A stretch of DNA of 64,000 nt from Burkholderia sp. BCC0506. Lineage in GTDB: Bacteria > Pseudomonadota > Gammaproteobacteria > Burkholderiales > Burkholderiaceae. Position 1 is the first letter of the stretch. Each line of letters begins with the position of its first letter. Below, in pieces: positions 53,726 through 63,701 of the stretch. The notes under the pieces were generated by a model. It was not told the DNA's origin. It made no database searches and saw nothing but the letters and a program-made list of their open reading frames with translations. The stretch lies in contig NZ_CADFEN010000014.1 in the NCBI RefSeq assembly GCF_902833145.1, positions 62,001 to 126,000 on the forward strand, read 5' to 3'. A program made the position numbers and the translations under genes.

Positions 53726-54265
53726 ATGAGACTCACCACCAAAGGCCGTTTCGCCGTCACGGCGATGATTGACTTGGCACTGCGCCAGGAGCAGGGCCCG
53801 GTGACGCTTGCAGGCATCAGCCAGCGCCAGCGGATTTCGCTCTCGTATCTCGAACAGCTGTTCGGCAAGCTGCGCAGGCATGAAATCGTCGAATCCGTGC
53901 GCGGCCCGGGCGGCGGCTACAACCTCGCGCGTCGCGCGCAGGACGTCACCGTTGCCGACATCATCATCGCGGTCGATGAACCGCTCGACGCCACGCAGTG
54001 CGGCGGCAAAGGCACGTGCGACGGCTCGAAGCAGCCCGACGGCCATTGCATGACGCACGAGCTGTGGTCGACGCTGAACCAGAAGATGGTCGAATACCTC
54101 GACTCGGTGTCGCTGCAGGATCTCGTCGATCAGCAGCGCGCACGCGAGGGCGCGCCGGCGGTGCTGCGCGATCGTCGCGCGCCGGAGCCCGTCGCCGCAC
54201 CGGCCGAGCCCGTGCGCACGATGCCGCTCGGCCCCAATTCGGTGTTCAACATCGCGAGTTCGTGA
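53726..54265 (+). CDS. iscR: Fe-S cluster assembly transcriptional regulator IscR
   Basis: 179 aa Rrf2-family regulator. Winged HTH at the N-terminus (MRLTTKGRFAVTAMIDLAL, QRISLSYLEQLFGKLRRHEIVESVRGPGGGYNL). The 2Fe-2S ligand region has three Cys at CGGKGTCDGSKQPDGHC (about 92-108). Represses the isc operon when the cluster is loaded. The C-terminal tail (about 150-179) is Pro/Ala-rich. First gene of the operon, behind two IscR boxes. Confidence 0.96.
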   Translation: MRLTTKGRFAVTAMIDLALRQEQGPVTLAGISQRQRISLSYLEQLFGKLRRHEIVESVRGPGGGYNLARRAQDVTVADIIIAVDEPLDATQCGGKGTCDGSKQPDGHCMTHELWSTLNQKMVEYLDSVSLQDLVDQQRAREGAPAVLRDRRAPEPVAAPAEPVRTMPLGPNSVFNIASS

Positions 54266-54331
54266 GCGCGAAGGCGCCCGCCACCCCCCCATAACACACA
54301 TAGTCCCTGCATAGAATACCCGGAGCGACAG

Positions 54332-55555
54332 ATGACCCAAGAGACTCTCCACCTGCCCATCTATATGGATTACAGCGCGACGACGCCCGTCGACCCGCGC
54401 GTGGTCGACAAGATGGTGCCGTACCTGCGCGAGCAGTTCGGCAACCCGGCGTCGCGCAGCCACGCCTACGGCTGGGACGCGGAGCGTGCGGTCGAGGAAG
54501 CGCGCGAACAGGTGGCCGCACTCGTGAACGCCGATCCGCGCGAGATCATCTGGACGTCCGGCGCGACCGAGTCGGACAACCTCGCGATCAAGGGTGCCGC
54601 GAATTTCTACAAGGGCAAGGGCAAGCACATCGTCACGGTGAAGACCGAGCACAAGGCCGTGCTCGACACGTGCCGCGAGCTCGAGCGCGACGGTTTCGAA
54701 GTCACCTACCTCGACGTGAAGGAAGACGGCCTGATCGATCTCGACGTGTTCAAGGCCGCGCTGCGCCCGGACACGATCCTCGTGTCGGTGATGCACGTGA
54801 ACAACGAGATCGGCGTGATCCAGGACATCGAGACGATCGGCGAGATCTGCCGCGAGAAGGGCATCGTGTTCCACGTCGATGCGGCGCAGTCGACCGGCAA
54901 GGTCCAGATCGACCTCGCGAAGCTGAAGGTCGACCTGATGTCGTTCTCGGCACACAAGACCTACGGCCCGAAGGGCATCGGTGCGCTCTACGTGCGCCGC
55001 AAGCCGCGCGTGCGCATCGAAGCGCAGATGCACGGCGGTGGTCACGAGCGCGGCATGCGCTCGGGCACGCTGCCGACGCACCAGATCGTCGGCATGGGCG
55101 AAGCGTTCCGCATCGCGCGCGAGGAAATGGCGACCGAAAACGAGCGCATCCGCATGCTGCGCGACAAGCTGCTGCGCGGCCTGTCGCAGATCGAGGAAAC
55201 CTACGTGAACGGCGACATGGATCACCGTGTCCCGCACAACCTGAACATCAGCTTCAACTTCGTCGAAGGCGAGTCGCTGATCATGGCGATCAAGGACGTC
55301 GCGGTGTCGTCGGGCTCCGCGTGCACGTCGGCGTCGCTGGAGCCGTCGTACGTGCTGCGTGCGCTCGGCCGCAACGACGAGCTCGCGCACAGCTCGATCC
55401 GCTTCACGGTCGGCCGCTTCACGACGGAGCAGGAAGTCGACTTCGTGATCGATCTGCTGAACAGCAAGATCGCGAAGCTGCGCGAACTGTCGCCGCTCTG
55501 GGAGATGCACCAGGAAGGCATCGATCTGTCGACGATCGAATGGGCCGCACACTGA
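54332..55555 (+). CDS. iscS: Cysteine desulfurase IscS
   Basis: 407 aa. PLP enzyme that removes sulfur from cysteine for Fe-S and tRNA thiolation. [13 protein letters not shown] start, [34 protein letters not shown], the PLP lysine in [12 protein letters not shown], and the persulfide Cys loop [20 protein letters not shown]. Cytoplasmic. It follows iscR after 66 bases. Confidence 0.97.
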   Translation: MTQETLHLPIYMDYSATTPVDPRVVDKMVPYLREQFGNPASRSHAYGWDAERAVEEAREQVAALVNADPREIIWTSGATESDNLAIKGAANFYKGKGKHIVTVKTEHKAVLDTCRELERDGFEVTYLDVKEDGLIDLDVFKAALRPDTILVSVMHVNNEIGVIQDIETIGEICREKGIVFHVDAAQSTGKVQIDLAKLKVDLMSFSAHKTYGPKGIGALYVRRKPRVRIEAQMHGGGHERGMRSGTLPTHQIVGMGEAFRIAREEMATENERIRMLRDKLLRGLSQIEETYVNGDMDHRVPHNLNISFNFVEGESLIMAIKDVAVSSGSACTSASLEPSYVLRALGRNDELAHSSIRFTVGRFTTEQEVDFVIDLLNSKIAKLRELSPLWEMHQEGIDLSTIEWAAH

Positions 55556-55622
55556 TACCGCATTGAATGCAACCGCGGGCGGATTGACGCACGCAGACGT
55601 AACGAGTCAAGGAGTCTGAGTC

Positions 55623-56030
55623 ATGTCTTACAGCAACAAGGTTCTGGATCACTACGAAAACCCGCGCAACGTCGGTTCGTTCGCGAAAGACGACGACGCG
55701 GTCGGTACGGGCATGGTCGGCGCGCCGGCGTGCGGCGACGTGATGAAGCTGCAGATTCGCGTCGGCGCGGACGGCGTGATCGAAGACGCGAAGTTCAAGA
55801 CCTACGGTTGCGGTTCGGCGATCGCATCGAGCTCGCTCGTCACCGAATGGGTGAAGGGCAAGACGCTCGACGAAGCACTGTCGATCAAGAACACGCAGAT
55901 CGCCGAAGAACTCGCGCTGCCGCCGGTGAAGATTCACTGCTCGATCCTCGCGGAAGACGCGATCAAGGCGGCCGTGGCCGACTACAAGAAGCGCCACGAC
56001 GCGAAGGAAAGCGATCAGGCAGCGGCCTGA
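55623..56030 (+). CDS. iscU: Fe-S cluster scaffold protein IscU
   Basis: 135 aa. The three cluster Cys are in [24 protein letters not shown] and [13 protein letters not shown], and the assembly-site Asp is present in CGD. The HscA-binding LPPVK motif precedes the last Cys. AAGGAG lies upstream. It follows iscS after 67 bases. Confidence 0.97.
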   Translation: MSYSNKVLDHYENPRNVGSFAKDDDAVGTGMVGAPACGDVMKLQIRVGADGVIEDAKFKTYGCGSAIASSSLVTEWVKGKTLDEALSIKNTQIAEELALPPVKIHCSILAEDAIKAAVADYKKRHDAKESDQAAA

Positions 56031-56094
56031 GCGGCATCGAGCGGCTAGGGAAAGAACGCGGCGAGCCCCGGTGGCACGCCGCGGCAAGGACATC

Positions 56095-56418
56095 ATGGCA
56101 ATTACACTGACCGAAAAAGCAGCACAGCACGTCCAGAAATACCTCGTCCGTCGCGGCAAGGGTGTGGGCCTGCGGCTTGGCGTTCGCACGACCGGGTGCT
56201 CGGGGCTCGCGTACAAGCTCGAGTATGTCGACGAGCTCGCTCCCGAGGATCAGGTGTTCGAGAGCCATGGCGTGAAGGTCGTCGTCGATCCGAAGAGCCT
56301 CGCCTATATCGACGGCACCGAGCTCGACTTCGCCCGCGAAGGCCTGAACGAAGGATTCAAGTTCAACAACCCGAACGTGAAGGACGAGTGCGGGTGCGGG
56401 GAATCGTTCCGCGTGTGA
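56095..56418 (+). CDS. iscA: Iron-sulfur assembly protein IscA
   Basis: 107 aa, A-type carrier. The three conserved Cys are at TGCSGLAY and the C-terminal ECGCGESF. Carries or delivers Fe-S clusters. AAGGA lies just upstream of the ATG. A terminator follows between this gene and hscB. Confidence 0.96.
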   Translation: MAITLTEKAAQHVQKYLVRRGKGVGLRLGVRTTGCSGLAYKLEYVDELAPEDQVFESHGVKVVVDPKSLAYIDGTELDFAREGLNEGFKFNNPNVKDECGCGESFRV

Positions 56419-56447
56419 CGCGGCGCGCTCCGCGCGAGGCGGGCAAG

Positions 56448-56469
56448 AGGCGGCACGGGCCGCCTTTTT
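56448..56469 (+). terminator. Terminator inside the isc operon
   Basis: AGGCGGC, loop ACGG, GCCGCCT, TTTT. It lies between iscA and hscB and could lower expression of hscBA-fdx-iscX relative to iscRSUA. Confidence 0.7.
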
Positions 56470-56514
56470 AATGTGCGGCGTTTGCCGCGCGACGAACCGG
56501 AATTGAACGCGACG

Positions 56515-57042
56515 ATGGTTTCGCTGAAAGACAGCCATTTCGACCTGTTTCACCTGCCGGCGCAATTCGCGCTCGACGAGGCTGCGCTCGACGCCGCCTA
56601 CCGGACGGTGCAGACGCAGGTGCACCCGGACCGCTTCGCGGCGGCCGGCGATGCGCAAAAGCGCATCGCGATGCAATGGGCCACGCGCGCGAACGAGGCG
56701 TATCGCACGCTGCGCGATCCGCTCAAGCGTGCGTCCTATCTGCTGTCGCTGCGCGGCGTCGACATCGGCGCGGAAAACAACACGGCGATGGAGCCTGCGT
56801 TCCTGATGCAGCAGATGGAGTGGCGCGAGGGCATCGAGGATGCCGCGGCCGCCCGCAACGTCGACGCGCTCGATGCGTTGCTCGCCGAGTTGCGCGACGA
56901 GAAGCGCGTGCGCGTCGAGCGCCTCGGCACGCTGCTCGACAGCGGCGCCGACCAGGCCGCCGCGGAAGCCGTGCGTCAGCTGATGTTCATCGAACGGGTC
57001 GCGTCGGAAGTGGGCGCGCAGATCGAGCGCCTCGAAACTTAA
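56515..57042 (+). CDS. hscB: Co-chaperone HscB
   Basis: 175 aa. An N-terminal J domain ([24 protein letters not shown], with HPD in QVHPDRF) and a C-terminal helical IscU-binding domain (about 95-175). Delivers IscU to HscA and stimulates its ATPase. The start at 56515 is preferred because the family begins there; an in-frame upstream ATG at 56473 lies next to the terminator and is unlikely. Confidence 0.94.
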   Translation: MVSLKDSHFDLFHLPAQFALDEAALDAAYRTVQTQVHPDRFAAAGDAQKRIAMQWATRANEAYRTLRDPLKRASYLLSLRGVDIGAENNTAMEPAFLMQQMEWREGIEDAAAARNVDALDALLAELRDEKRVRVERLGTLLDSGADQAAAEAVRQLMFIERVASEVGAQIERLET

Positions 57043-57096
57043 CCGCGTGCCTTGCGGCACGCGCAGCAAACGGGCCGAGCGCCCGAACGAACCAAG

Positions 57097-58965
57097 ATGG
57101 CTTTACTGCAAATTTCCGAACCGGGCATGGCGCCGGCGCCGCACCAGCGGCGACTCGCCGTCGGGATCGATCTCGGCACGACGAACTCGCTCGTCGCCGC
57201 CGTGCGCAACAGCGTGCCTGAAGTGCTGCCGGACGAAGCGGGCCGCGTGCTGCTGCCGTCGGTGGTCCGTTACCTGGAGAAGGGCGGCCGCCGCATCGGC
57301 CACGAAGCGAAGGAGCAGGCCGCGACCGATCCGCGCAACACGATCGTGTCGGTCAAGCGCTTCATGGGGCGCGGCAAGGCCGAAGTCGAAGGCGCGGCGA
57401 ACGCGCCGTACGAATTCGTCGATGCGCCGGGCATGGTGCAGATCCGCACGGTCGATGGCGTGAAGAGCCCGGTCGAAGTGTCGGCCGAAATTCTCGCGAC
57501 GCTGCGCTACCGCGCGGAAGACACGCTCGGCGACGAGCTGGTCGGTGCGGTGATCACGGTGCCCGCATACTTCGACGACGCGCAGCGCCAGGCGACCAAG
57601 GACGCCGCGCGTCTCGCGGGCCTCAACGTGTTGCGCCTGCTGAACGAACCGACCGCCGCGGCGATCGCCTACGGTCTCGACAACGCGGCCGAAGGGCTTT
57701 ACGCGGTGTACGACCTCGGCGGCGGCACGTTCGACCTGTCGATCCTGAAGCTGACGAAGGGGGTGTTCGAGGTGCTGGCCGCGGGCGGCGATTCGGCGCT
57801 GGGCGGCGACGATTTCGACCATGCGCTGTTCGATCATGTGCTCGCGCAGGCCGGTATCGACGCGAAGTCGCTCGCGCCCGAAGACGTGCGCCTGCTGCTC
57901 GACCGCGTGCGCGTGCTGAAGGAAGCGCTGTCGTCCGCGCCGCAGGCGGCGCTCGACGTGACGCTGTCGAGTGGCGCGCACCTCGTGCAGACGATTTCGC
58001 ACGACACGTTCGCGTCGCTCGTCGAGCCGCTCGTGCAGCGCACCCTCACGCCGACCCGCAAGGCGCTGCGCGACGCGCAGGTCACGCCGGCCGACATCAA
58101 GGGTGTCGTGCTCGTCGGCGGTGCGACGCGCATGCCGGTGATCCGCGAGGCGGTCGCCAAGTATTTCGGCCAGCCGCCGCTCGTGAATCTCGATCCGGAC
58201 CAGGTCGTCGCGCTCGGCGCGGCGATCCAGGCCGATCTGCTCGCGGGCAATCGCGGCACCGGCGACGACTGGCTGCTGCTCGACGTGATTCCGCTGTCGC
58301 TCGGTGTCGAGACGATGGGCGGCCTCGTCGAGAAGATCATTCCGCGCAACTCGACGATTCCGATCGCGCGGGCGCAGGAATTCACGACCTTCAAGGACGG
58401 CCAGACCGCGATGGCGATCCACGTCGTGCAGGGCGAGCGCGAGCTCGTCGCCGACTGCCGGTCGCTCGCGCGCTTCGAGCTGCGCGGCATTCCGCCGATG
58501 ACGGCGGGCGCCGCACGCATTCGCGTGACCTATCAGGTCGACGCGGACGGCCTGCTGTCGGTGTTTGCACGCGAGCAGCAGTCGGGCGTCGAGGCGTCGG
58601 TCGTCGTGAAGCCGTCGTACGGCCTCGCCGACGACGACATCGCGAAGATGCTGGAGGACAGCTTCAAGACCGCCGAAATCGACATGCGCGCCCGCGCGCT
58701 GCGCGAAGCGCAGGTCGAGGCCGAACGGATGCTCGAGGCGACGCAGGCGGCGCTGGCGGCCGACGGCGAACTGCTCGACGCAGGCGAGCACGCGCAGATC
58801 GACGCGCTGGCCGCGGCGTTGCGCGCGCTCGCGCAGGGTGACGATACGAATGCGATCGAAGCGGCAACCAAGGCGCTGGCCGACGGTACCGACGAATTCG
58901 CGGCGCGCCGGATGGACAAGAGCATCAAGCGCGCGCTGTCGGGCCGCCGGCTCGACGAGATCTGA
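57097..58965 (+). CDS. hscA: Fe-S protein assembly chaperone HscA (Hsp70 family)
   Basis: 622 aa. ATPase domain with [48 protein letters not shown] and [12 protein letters not shown], plus [13 protein letters not shown]. Then the linker [12 protein letters not shown] and the substrate-binding and lid domains. Releases the Fe-S cluster from IscU with HscB. It follows hscB after 54 bases. Confidence 0.96.
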   Translation: MALLQISEPGMAPAPHQRRLAVGIDLGTTNSLVAAVRNSVPEVLPDEAGRVLLPSVVRYLEKGGRRIGHEAKEQAATDPRNTIVSVKRFMGRGKAEVEGAANAPYEFVDAPGMVQIRTVDGVKSPVEVSAEILATLRYRAEDTLGDELVGAVITVPAYFDDAQRQATKDAARLAGLNVLRLLNEPTAAAIAYGLDNAAEGLYAVYDLGGGTFDLSILKLTKGVFEVLAAGGDSALGGDDFDHALFDHVLAQAGIDAKSLAPEDVRLLLDRVRVLKEALSSAPQAALDVTLSSGAHLVQTISHDTFASLVEPLVQRTLTPTRKALRDAQVTPADIKGVVLVGGATRMPVIREAVAKYFGQPPLVNLDPDQVVALGAAIQADLLAGNRGTGDDWLLLDVIPLSLGVETMGGLVEKIIPRNSTIPIARAQEFTTFKDGQTAMAIHVVQGERELVADCRSLARFELRGIPPMTAGAARIRVTYQVDADGLLSVFAREQQSGVEASVVVKPSYGLADDDIAKMLEDSFKTAEIDMRARALREAQVEAERMLEATQAALAADGELLDAGEHAQIDALAAALRALAQGDDTNAIEAATKALADGTDEFAARRMDKSIKRALSGRRLDEI

Positions 58966-59053
58966 ACCCACGAACCGCGCGTCGGCCGGCAACGGCCCGC
59001 GCGATAATGAACCATGCGGCGCCTGGCGCCGCGCCCTGACTGACGGAACGGAC

Positions 59054-59395
59054 ATGCCTCAACTGGTGGTGCTGCCTCACGTCGAACTGTGCCCGGACGG
59101 CGCAGTGATCGACGCGACGCCCGGCAAGAGTATCTGCGACAACCTGCTCGACAACGGGATCGAGATCGAGCATGCATGCGAGAAGTCGTGCGCATGCACG
59201 ACGTGCCACGTGGTGATCCGCGAAGGCTTCAATGAACTGGCGCCGTCCGAGGAGGACGAGGACGATCTGCTGGACAAGGCGTGGGGCCTCGAGCCGACGT
59301 CGCGCCTGTCGTGCCAGGCGATCGTGAAGGAAGATTCGGACCTGGTGGTCGAGATCCCGAAGTACTCGATCAACCACGCGAAGGAAAACCACTGA
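59054..59395 (+). CDS. fdx: ISC system 2Fe-2S ferredoxin
   Basis: 113 aa adrenodoxin-type ferredoxin. Cluster Cys are in HACEKSCACTTCHVVIREG and, further on, RLSCQAI. Supplies electrons for cluster assembly. It follows hscA after 88 bases and precedes iscX by 19. Confidence 0.96.
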   Translation: MPQLVVLPHVELCPDGAVIDATPGKSICDNLLDNGIEIEHACEKSCACTTCHVVIREGFNELAPSEEDEDDLLDKAWGLEPTSRLSCQAIVKEDSDLVVEIPKYSINHAKENH

Positions 59396-59414
59396 CCGAA
59401 ACCGGAGGCAGGCG

Positions 59415-59624
59415 ATGAAATGGACCGATTCGCGTGAAATAGCGATTGCGCTGGCGGACAAGTACCCGGACATCGACCCGCAGCGGATCAACTTCGTCGA
59501 CCTGCGTCAGTGGGTGCTCGAGCTCGACGGCTTCGACGACGATCCGGCGCACTCCGGCGAGAAGATTCTCGAGGCGATCCAGGCACACTGGATCGACGAA
59601 TCGGATTTCGACGACGAGGACTGA
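59415..59624 (+). CDS. iscX: Fe-S cluster assembly protein IscX
   Basis: 69 aa acidic protein (KWTDSREIAIALADKYPDIDPQRINFVDLRQWV...) of the IscX/YfhJ family, which binds iron and IscS. Last gene of the isc operon. AGGCAGGCG precedes the ATG and a strong terminator follows. Confidence 0.95.
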   Translation: MKWTDSREIAIALADKYPDIDPQRINFVDLRQWVLELDGFDDDPAHSGEKILEAIQAHWIDESDFDDED

Positions 59625-59674
59625 CCGATCGGCCCCGGCGTGTGCTGCACCGGCGCACGCCGCGCCAATGAAAG

Positions 59675-59710
59675 ACGGCTCGCGAGCGTTTGCTCGCGAG
59701 CCGTTTTCGT
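59675..59710 (+). terminator. Terminator of the isc operon
   Basis: A perfect 13-bp stem (59675-59687 with 59692-59704), loop GTTT, then TTTCGTT. Confidence 0.85.
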
Positions 59711-59769
59711 TGTGGGCCTGCCCGCGCGTGACGGGCGGGCAGCGGACGGCGGATTACGCCGTCACGTGA

Positions 59770-60498
59770 TTACGCACCGACCAGCGTGCCATTCTCGATC
59801 CGCACGCGCTGACCCTGGCCGAACGGCGGCGGGTTGCGGTACGTGAACGTGCGCGTCGCGCCGTTTTCCATCTGCACTTGCACCTGATAGTCGGTTTCCG
59901 CGCGGACCTGCTTCTCGACCTGGTTGCCGGCGAGACCGCCGCCCAGCGCGCCGATGATCGTCATCGCGGTGCGGCCGTTGCCGTGGCCGAACTGGTTGCC
60001 GAGCAGGCCACCGGCTGCGGCGCCGCCCACGGCGCCGATCCCCGAGCTCTGGCCCGGCGTGCGCGTCTGCGTGATCGCGACGACCGTGCCGCAGCTTTGA
60101 CAGTAGGTTTGCGCAGGCGCGGACGGCTGCTGTGCGTATTGCGGCGGCTGCGGGGCGGTCGTGCGATGGCGGTGCGGCGCAGCCGGGCGCGGCGCGGGCT
60201 TCGGTTCGGCCTGCGCGACGGCGGCCTTCTGCTGCGCGGCGGCCTGTTCCGCGGCCTGCCGCTGCGCTTGCGCGGCGAGCGCGGCGCTGGCGGCCGCGGC
60301 CGTATCGACGGCCGGCTGCGACGCGATCAGCGCGGCCTGGGTCTGGCCGTTCTGTTCGTTGCTGCTGGTGGCTTTCGGGAATACGCCCGTGATCGCGGCC
60401 GTCGCCGCGAGGCTGGCGACGATGACGGCGCCGGCTGCGGTGGCGATGAGCGGGTGGAGGCGTTGCTTTTGCGGCGTGGTCTGAGTCTGGTTGTCCAT
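59770..60498 (-). CDS. Glycine-zipper 2TM-domain membrane protein with a CxxC pair
   Basis: 242 aa. One N-terminal transmembrane anchor (about 15-40, LIATAAGAVIVASLAATAAIT), a long Ala/Gln region (about 50-95), a Pro-rich linker with HRHRT, and a CQSC pair at about 132-135. Then the SlyB/RcnB-like glycine zipper (IGAVGGAAAGGLLGNQFG and IGALGGGLAGNQVEKQVR) and a C-terminal beta domain. Periplasmic or envelope-associated. Function unknown. GGAG precedes the chosen ATG, seven bases away. Confidence 0.88.
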   Translation of the reverse strand: MDNQTQTTPQKQRLHPLIATAAGAVIVASLAATAAITGVFPKATSSNEQNGQTQAALIASQPAVDTAAAASAALAAQAQRQAAEQAAAQQKAAVAQAEPKPAPRPAAPHRHRTTAPQPPQYAQQPSAPAQTYCQSCGTVVAITQTRTPGQSSGIGAVGGAAAGGLLGNQFGHGNGRTAMTIIGALGGGLAGNQVEKQVRAETDYQVQVQMENGATRTFTYRNPPPFGQGQRVRIENGTLVGA

Positions 60499-60845
60499 TT
60501 TTTTCTCCAATGTCGATCCGGATCGGCGCGCTGCGCCGGAACAGGATCCCACGCTCGGGAGCGAGCAGACCGGGCGTTCCGGCGCCTGGTTCTGGTCCCG
60601 TGGTCATGCGTGGTGACGCAACGGAAGTGTCGTCCAGCGCCAGACGGCGCGCCGTATCAAGGTGTAACGAATTGCTGCGGGGCATTGGCGGCCGTTTCCG
60701 GGAAAACCCGCAAAAGGGCGTCGCGACGAGGAGATAAAACGGGGGAGGATCGAAGGCCGGCAGACGCCGGCTGGCGGGATTTACGCGTCGTTACAAAGCC
60801 GCGGCGTGCGCACCACGGGGCGTGGCGCACACGCGGCGGCGGCCG
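60499..60845. other. Gap between lysS and the glycine-zipper gene
   Basis: About 350 bases holding the promoter region of the glycine-zipper gene and the 3' flank of lysS. A GCCGGC-AGAC-GCCGGC hairpin (about 60760-60775) may end the lysS transcript weakly. No gene is seen. Confidence 0.4.
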
Positions 60846-62372
60846 TCAGTCTTCGCGGCGCAGATGCGGGAACAGCAGCACGTCGCGGATCGTCGGGCTG
60901 TCGGTCAGCAGCATCACGAGACGGTCGATGCCGATCCCGCAGCCGCCGGTCGGCGGCATCCCGTATTCGAGCGCGCGGATGTAGTCGGCGTCGAAGAACA
61001 TCGCTTCCTCGTCGCCCGCATCCTTCTGCTCGACCTGCTTCTTGAAGCGCGCGGCCTGGTCTTCCGGATCGTTCAGCTCGGAGAAGCCGTTCGCGATCTC
61101 GCGGCCGGTCATGAACAGCTCGAAACGCTCGGTGATGCCCGGCACCGTATCCGATGCGCGTGCGAGCGGCGACACCTCGACCGGGTAGTCGATGATGAAC
61201 GTCGGTTCCCACAACTGCGCTTCTGCCGTTTCTTCGAACAGCGCGAGCTGCAGCGCGCCGATGCCGGCGTTCAGGAACGCCGGCTGCGACACGTCGACGC
61301 CGAAGCGCTTCAGTTCGGTGCGCAGGAACGCGTCGTCCGACAGCTGGCCGTCGGTGTAGTCCGGTGCGTACTTCTGGATCGCCTGCGTGATCGTCAGGCG
61401 ATGGAACGGCTTCGCGAGGTCGAGCTCGCGGCCCTGGTACTGGATCGTCGCGGTGCCGAGCGCGTCGATCGCCGCCTGGCGGATCAGTTGCTCGGTGAAG
61501 TCCATCAGCCAGCGGTAGTCGGTGTACGCGGCGTAGAACTCCATCATCGTGAATTCCGGGTTGTGACGCGGCGACACGCCTTCGTTCCGGAAATTGCGGT
61601 TGATCTCGAACACGCGCTCGAAGCCGCCGACGATCAGGCGCTTCAGGTACAGCTCCGGCGCGATGCGCAGGAACATCTGCATGTCGAGCGCATTGTGATG
61701 CGTGACGAACGGCTTCGCGGCCGCGCCGCCCGGAATCGGGTGCAGCATCGGCGTCTCGACTTCCATGAAGTCGGCGTTGTCCATGAACTTGCGGATCGAC
61801 GCGATCGTCTTCGTGCGGGCGCGGAACGTGTCGCGCGTTTCCGGCGTGACGATCAGGTCGACGTAGCGCTGGCGATAGCGCATTTCCTGGTCCGACAGGC
61901 CGTGGAACTTGTCCGGCAGCGGACGCAGCGCCTTCGACAGCAGGCGCAGCTCCTTGCACTCGACCGACAGCTCGCCCTTGTTGGTGCGGAACAGCACGCC
62001 GCGCGCGGCGACGATGTCGCCGAGGTCCCACTTCTTGAACGCGTCGTAGGTGTCGGCGCCGACGTCGTTCGGCGTCACGAAGAACTGGATCTGGCCCGAC
62101 CCGTCCTGCACCGTCGCGAAGCTCGCCTTGCCCATCACGCGCTTGAGCATCATGCGGCCGGCGACCGACACCTCGACCGGGTTCGCTTCGAGCGCGGCCT
62201 TGTCCGATTCGGCGAATTTGGCCTGCAGGTCGGCTGCGTGGTGCTCGGGCCGGAAGTCGTTCGGATAGGCGACGCCTTGCTCGCGCAACGCGCGCAGCTT
62301 CTCGCGGCGCTCGGCGATGATCTGGTTTTCGTCCGCCGTGACGGCGGGCTGCGTTTGGGTCGGTTCGGTCAT
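60846..62372 (-). CDS. lysS: Lysine--tRNA ligase (class II)
   Basis: 508 aa. N-terminal OB-fold anticodon-binding domain (about 60-160, [26 protein letters not shown]), then the class II catalytic core with motif 1 ([21 protein letters not shown]), motif 2 ([20 protein letters not shown]) and motif 3 ([15 protein letters not shown]). Charges tRNA-Lys. Start at 62372 ([11 protein letters not shown]). It follows prfB by 73 bases, the arrangement seen in E. coli. Confidence 0.97.
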   Translation of the reverse strand: MTEPTQTQPAVTADENQIIAERREKLRALREQGVAYPNDFRPEHHAADLQAKFAESDKAALEANPVEVSVAGRMMLKRVMGKASFATVQDGSGQIQFFVTPNDVGADTYDAFKKWDLGDIVAARGVLFRTNKGELSVECKELRLLSKALRPLPDKFHGLSDQEMRYRQRYVDLIVTPETRDTFRARTKTIASIRKFMDNADFMEVETPMLHPIPGGAAAKPFVTHHNALDMQMFLRIAPELYLKRLIVGGFERVFEINRNFRNEGVSPRHNPEFTMMEFYAAYTDYRWLMDFTEQLIRQAAIDALGTATIQYQGRELDLAKPFHRLTITQAIQKYAPDYTDGQLSDDAFLRTELKRFGVDVSQPAFLNAGIGALQLALFEETAEAQLWEPTFIIDYPVEVSPLARASDTVPGITERFELFMTGREIANGFSELNDPEDQAARFKKQVEQKDAGDEEAMFFDADYIRALEYGMPPTGGCGIGIDRLVMLLTDSPTIRDVLLFPHLRRED

Positions 62373-62445
62373 GATGGTCGGAATTCGGAGTGGGGTGCGG
62401 CAACGCAAACGGAAAGGGCGGCGCGGGCCGGCCGCGCCGCGGCGC

Positions 62446-63550
62446 TTACACGCCCTGTTTGAGGCTCGCGCTGATGAAGTCGTCGAGATCGCCGTCGAGC
62501 ACCGCCCGCGTGTTGCTCATTTCGACGTTCGTGCGCAGGTCCTTCACGCGGCTCTGGTCGAGCACGTACGAGCGGATCTGGTGGCCCCAGCCCACATCGG
62601 TCTTGCTCGATTCGAGCTTGTCCTGCTCGGCCTGGCGCTTGCGCATTTCGACTTCGTACAGGCGCGACTTCAGCATCGCCATCGCTTCGGCGCGGTTGCG
62701 GTGCTGCGAGCGGTCGTTCTGGCACTGCACGACGATCCCCGTCGGCATGTGCGTGATCCGCACCGCGGAGTCGGTCTTGTTGATGTGCTGGCCGCCCGCG
62801 CCCGATGCGCGGTACGTGTCGATGCGCAAGTCGGCCGGGTTGATCTCGACTTCGATCGAGTCGTCGATTTCCGGATAGACGAACACCGACGAGAACGACG
62901 TGTGGCGGCCGCCCGACGAGTCGAACGGCGACTTGCGCACGAGGCGGTGGATGCCCGTTTCGGTGCGCAGGAAACCGTAGGCGTATTCGCCCGTGACCTT
63001 GACCGTCGCGTTCTTGATGCCGGCGACGTCGCCGTCGGATTCCTCGAGCACTTCGGCCTTGAAGCCCTTGCGTTCGCAGTAGCGCAGGTACTGGCGCAGC
63101 AGCATCGACGCCCAGTCGCATGCCTCGGTGCCGCCGGCGCCGGCCTGGATGTCGATGAAGCAGTTGTTCGGATCGGCCGGGTTCGAGAACATCCGGCGGA
63201 ACTCGATGTCGCCGACGCGCGCCTCGAGCTTCGCGGCGTCTTCTTCCGACGCGAGCAGCGTATCCTCGTCGCCTTCCTCGCGTGCCAGCTCGAACAGGTC
63301 GAGCGCGTCGCGCAGGTCGCTATCGAGCGCGGTGAGCGTCATGACGACGCCTTCGAGCAGCTTCTTCTCGCGGCCGAGCGCCTGGGCGTTCTTCGAATCG
63401 TTCCAGACGTTCGGGTCTTCGAGTTCCTTGTTGACTTCGGTCAGACGCGCAGCTTTGGCGTCGTAGTCAAAGATACCCCCGAAGCTCGCCCGCGCGATTG
63501 CGCAGGTCGAGCAGGGAGCTTTCGATCGCGTTGAGACGTTCCGCTTCCAT
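62446..63550 (-). CDS. prfB: Peptide chain release factor 2, +1 programmed frameshift
   Basis: RF2 of 367 aa encoded by two frames. The zero frame starts at ATG 63550 ([12 protein letters not shown]...ELRGYL, 27 codons) and hits an in-frame UGA (63467-63469). One base (63469) is skipped and translation continues from 63468 to 62446. The site reads CUU UGA C, preceded by the SD-like GGGGGTAT, as in E. coli. The stop-codon recognition motif SPF (in KSPFDSSG) and the peptidyl-hydrolysis GGQ motif (residues about 252-254, SGAGGQHIN) are present. RF2 reads UGA/UAA, so low RF2 favours the shift: autoregulation. It precedes lysS. Confidence 0.97.
63462..63480 (-). promoter_or_regulatory. prfB: prfB +1 programmed frameshift site
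   Basis: Minus strand GGGGGTATCTTTGAC: internal Shine-Dalgarno-like G-run, three-base spacer, CUU slippery codon, then UGA C. The UGA followed by C is a poor stop context, aiding the shift. Confidence 0.96.
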
Positions 63551-63701
63551 GATCGTTCGCTGTTCCGGCTTCGTAAAAAAGCGGAATTATAGCCGATCGG
63601 CCGGGTTGCCCGGTGACGCAAACGGTGCCTGCGCGCGTGGTGACGGCCCGTCCGGCGCGGCGCGCACGCATGCGGCGGTGCGTCGCGGGCGGGCCGGCCG
63701 C

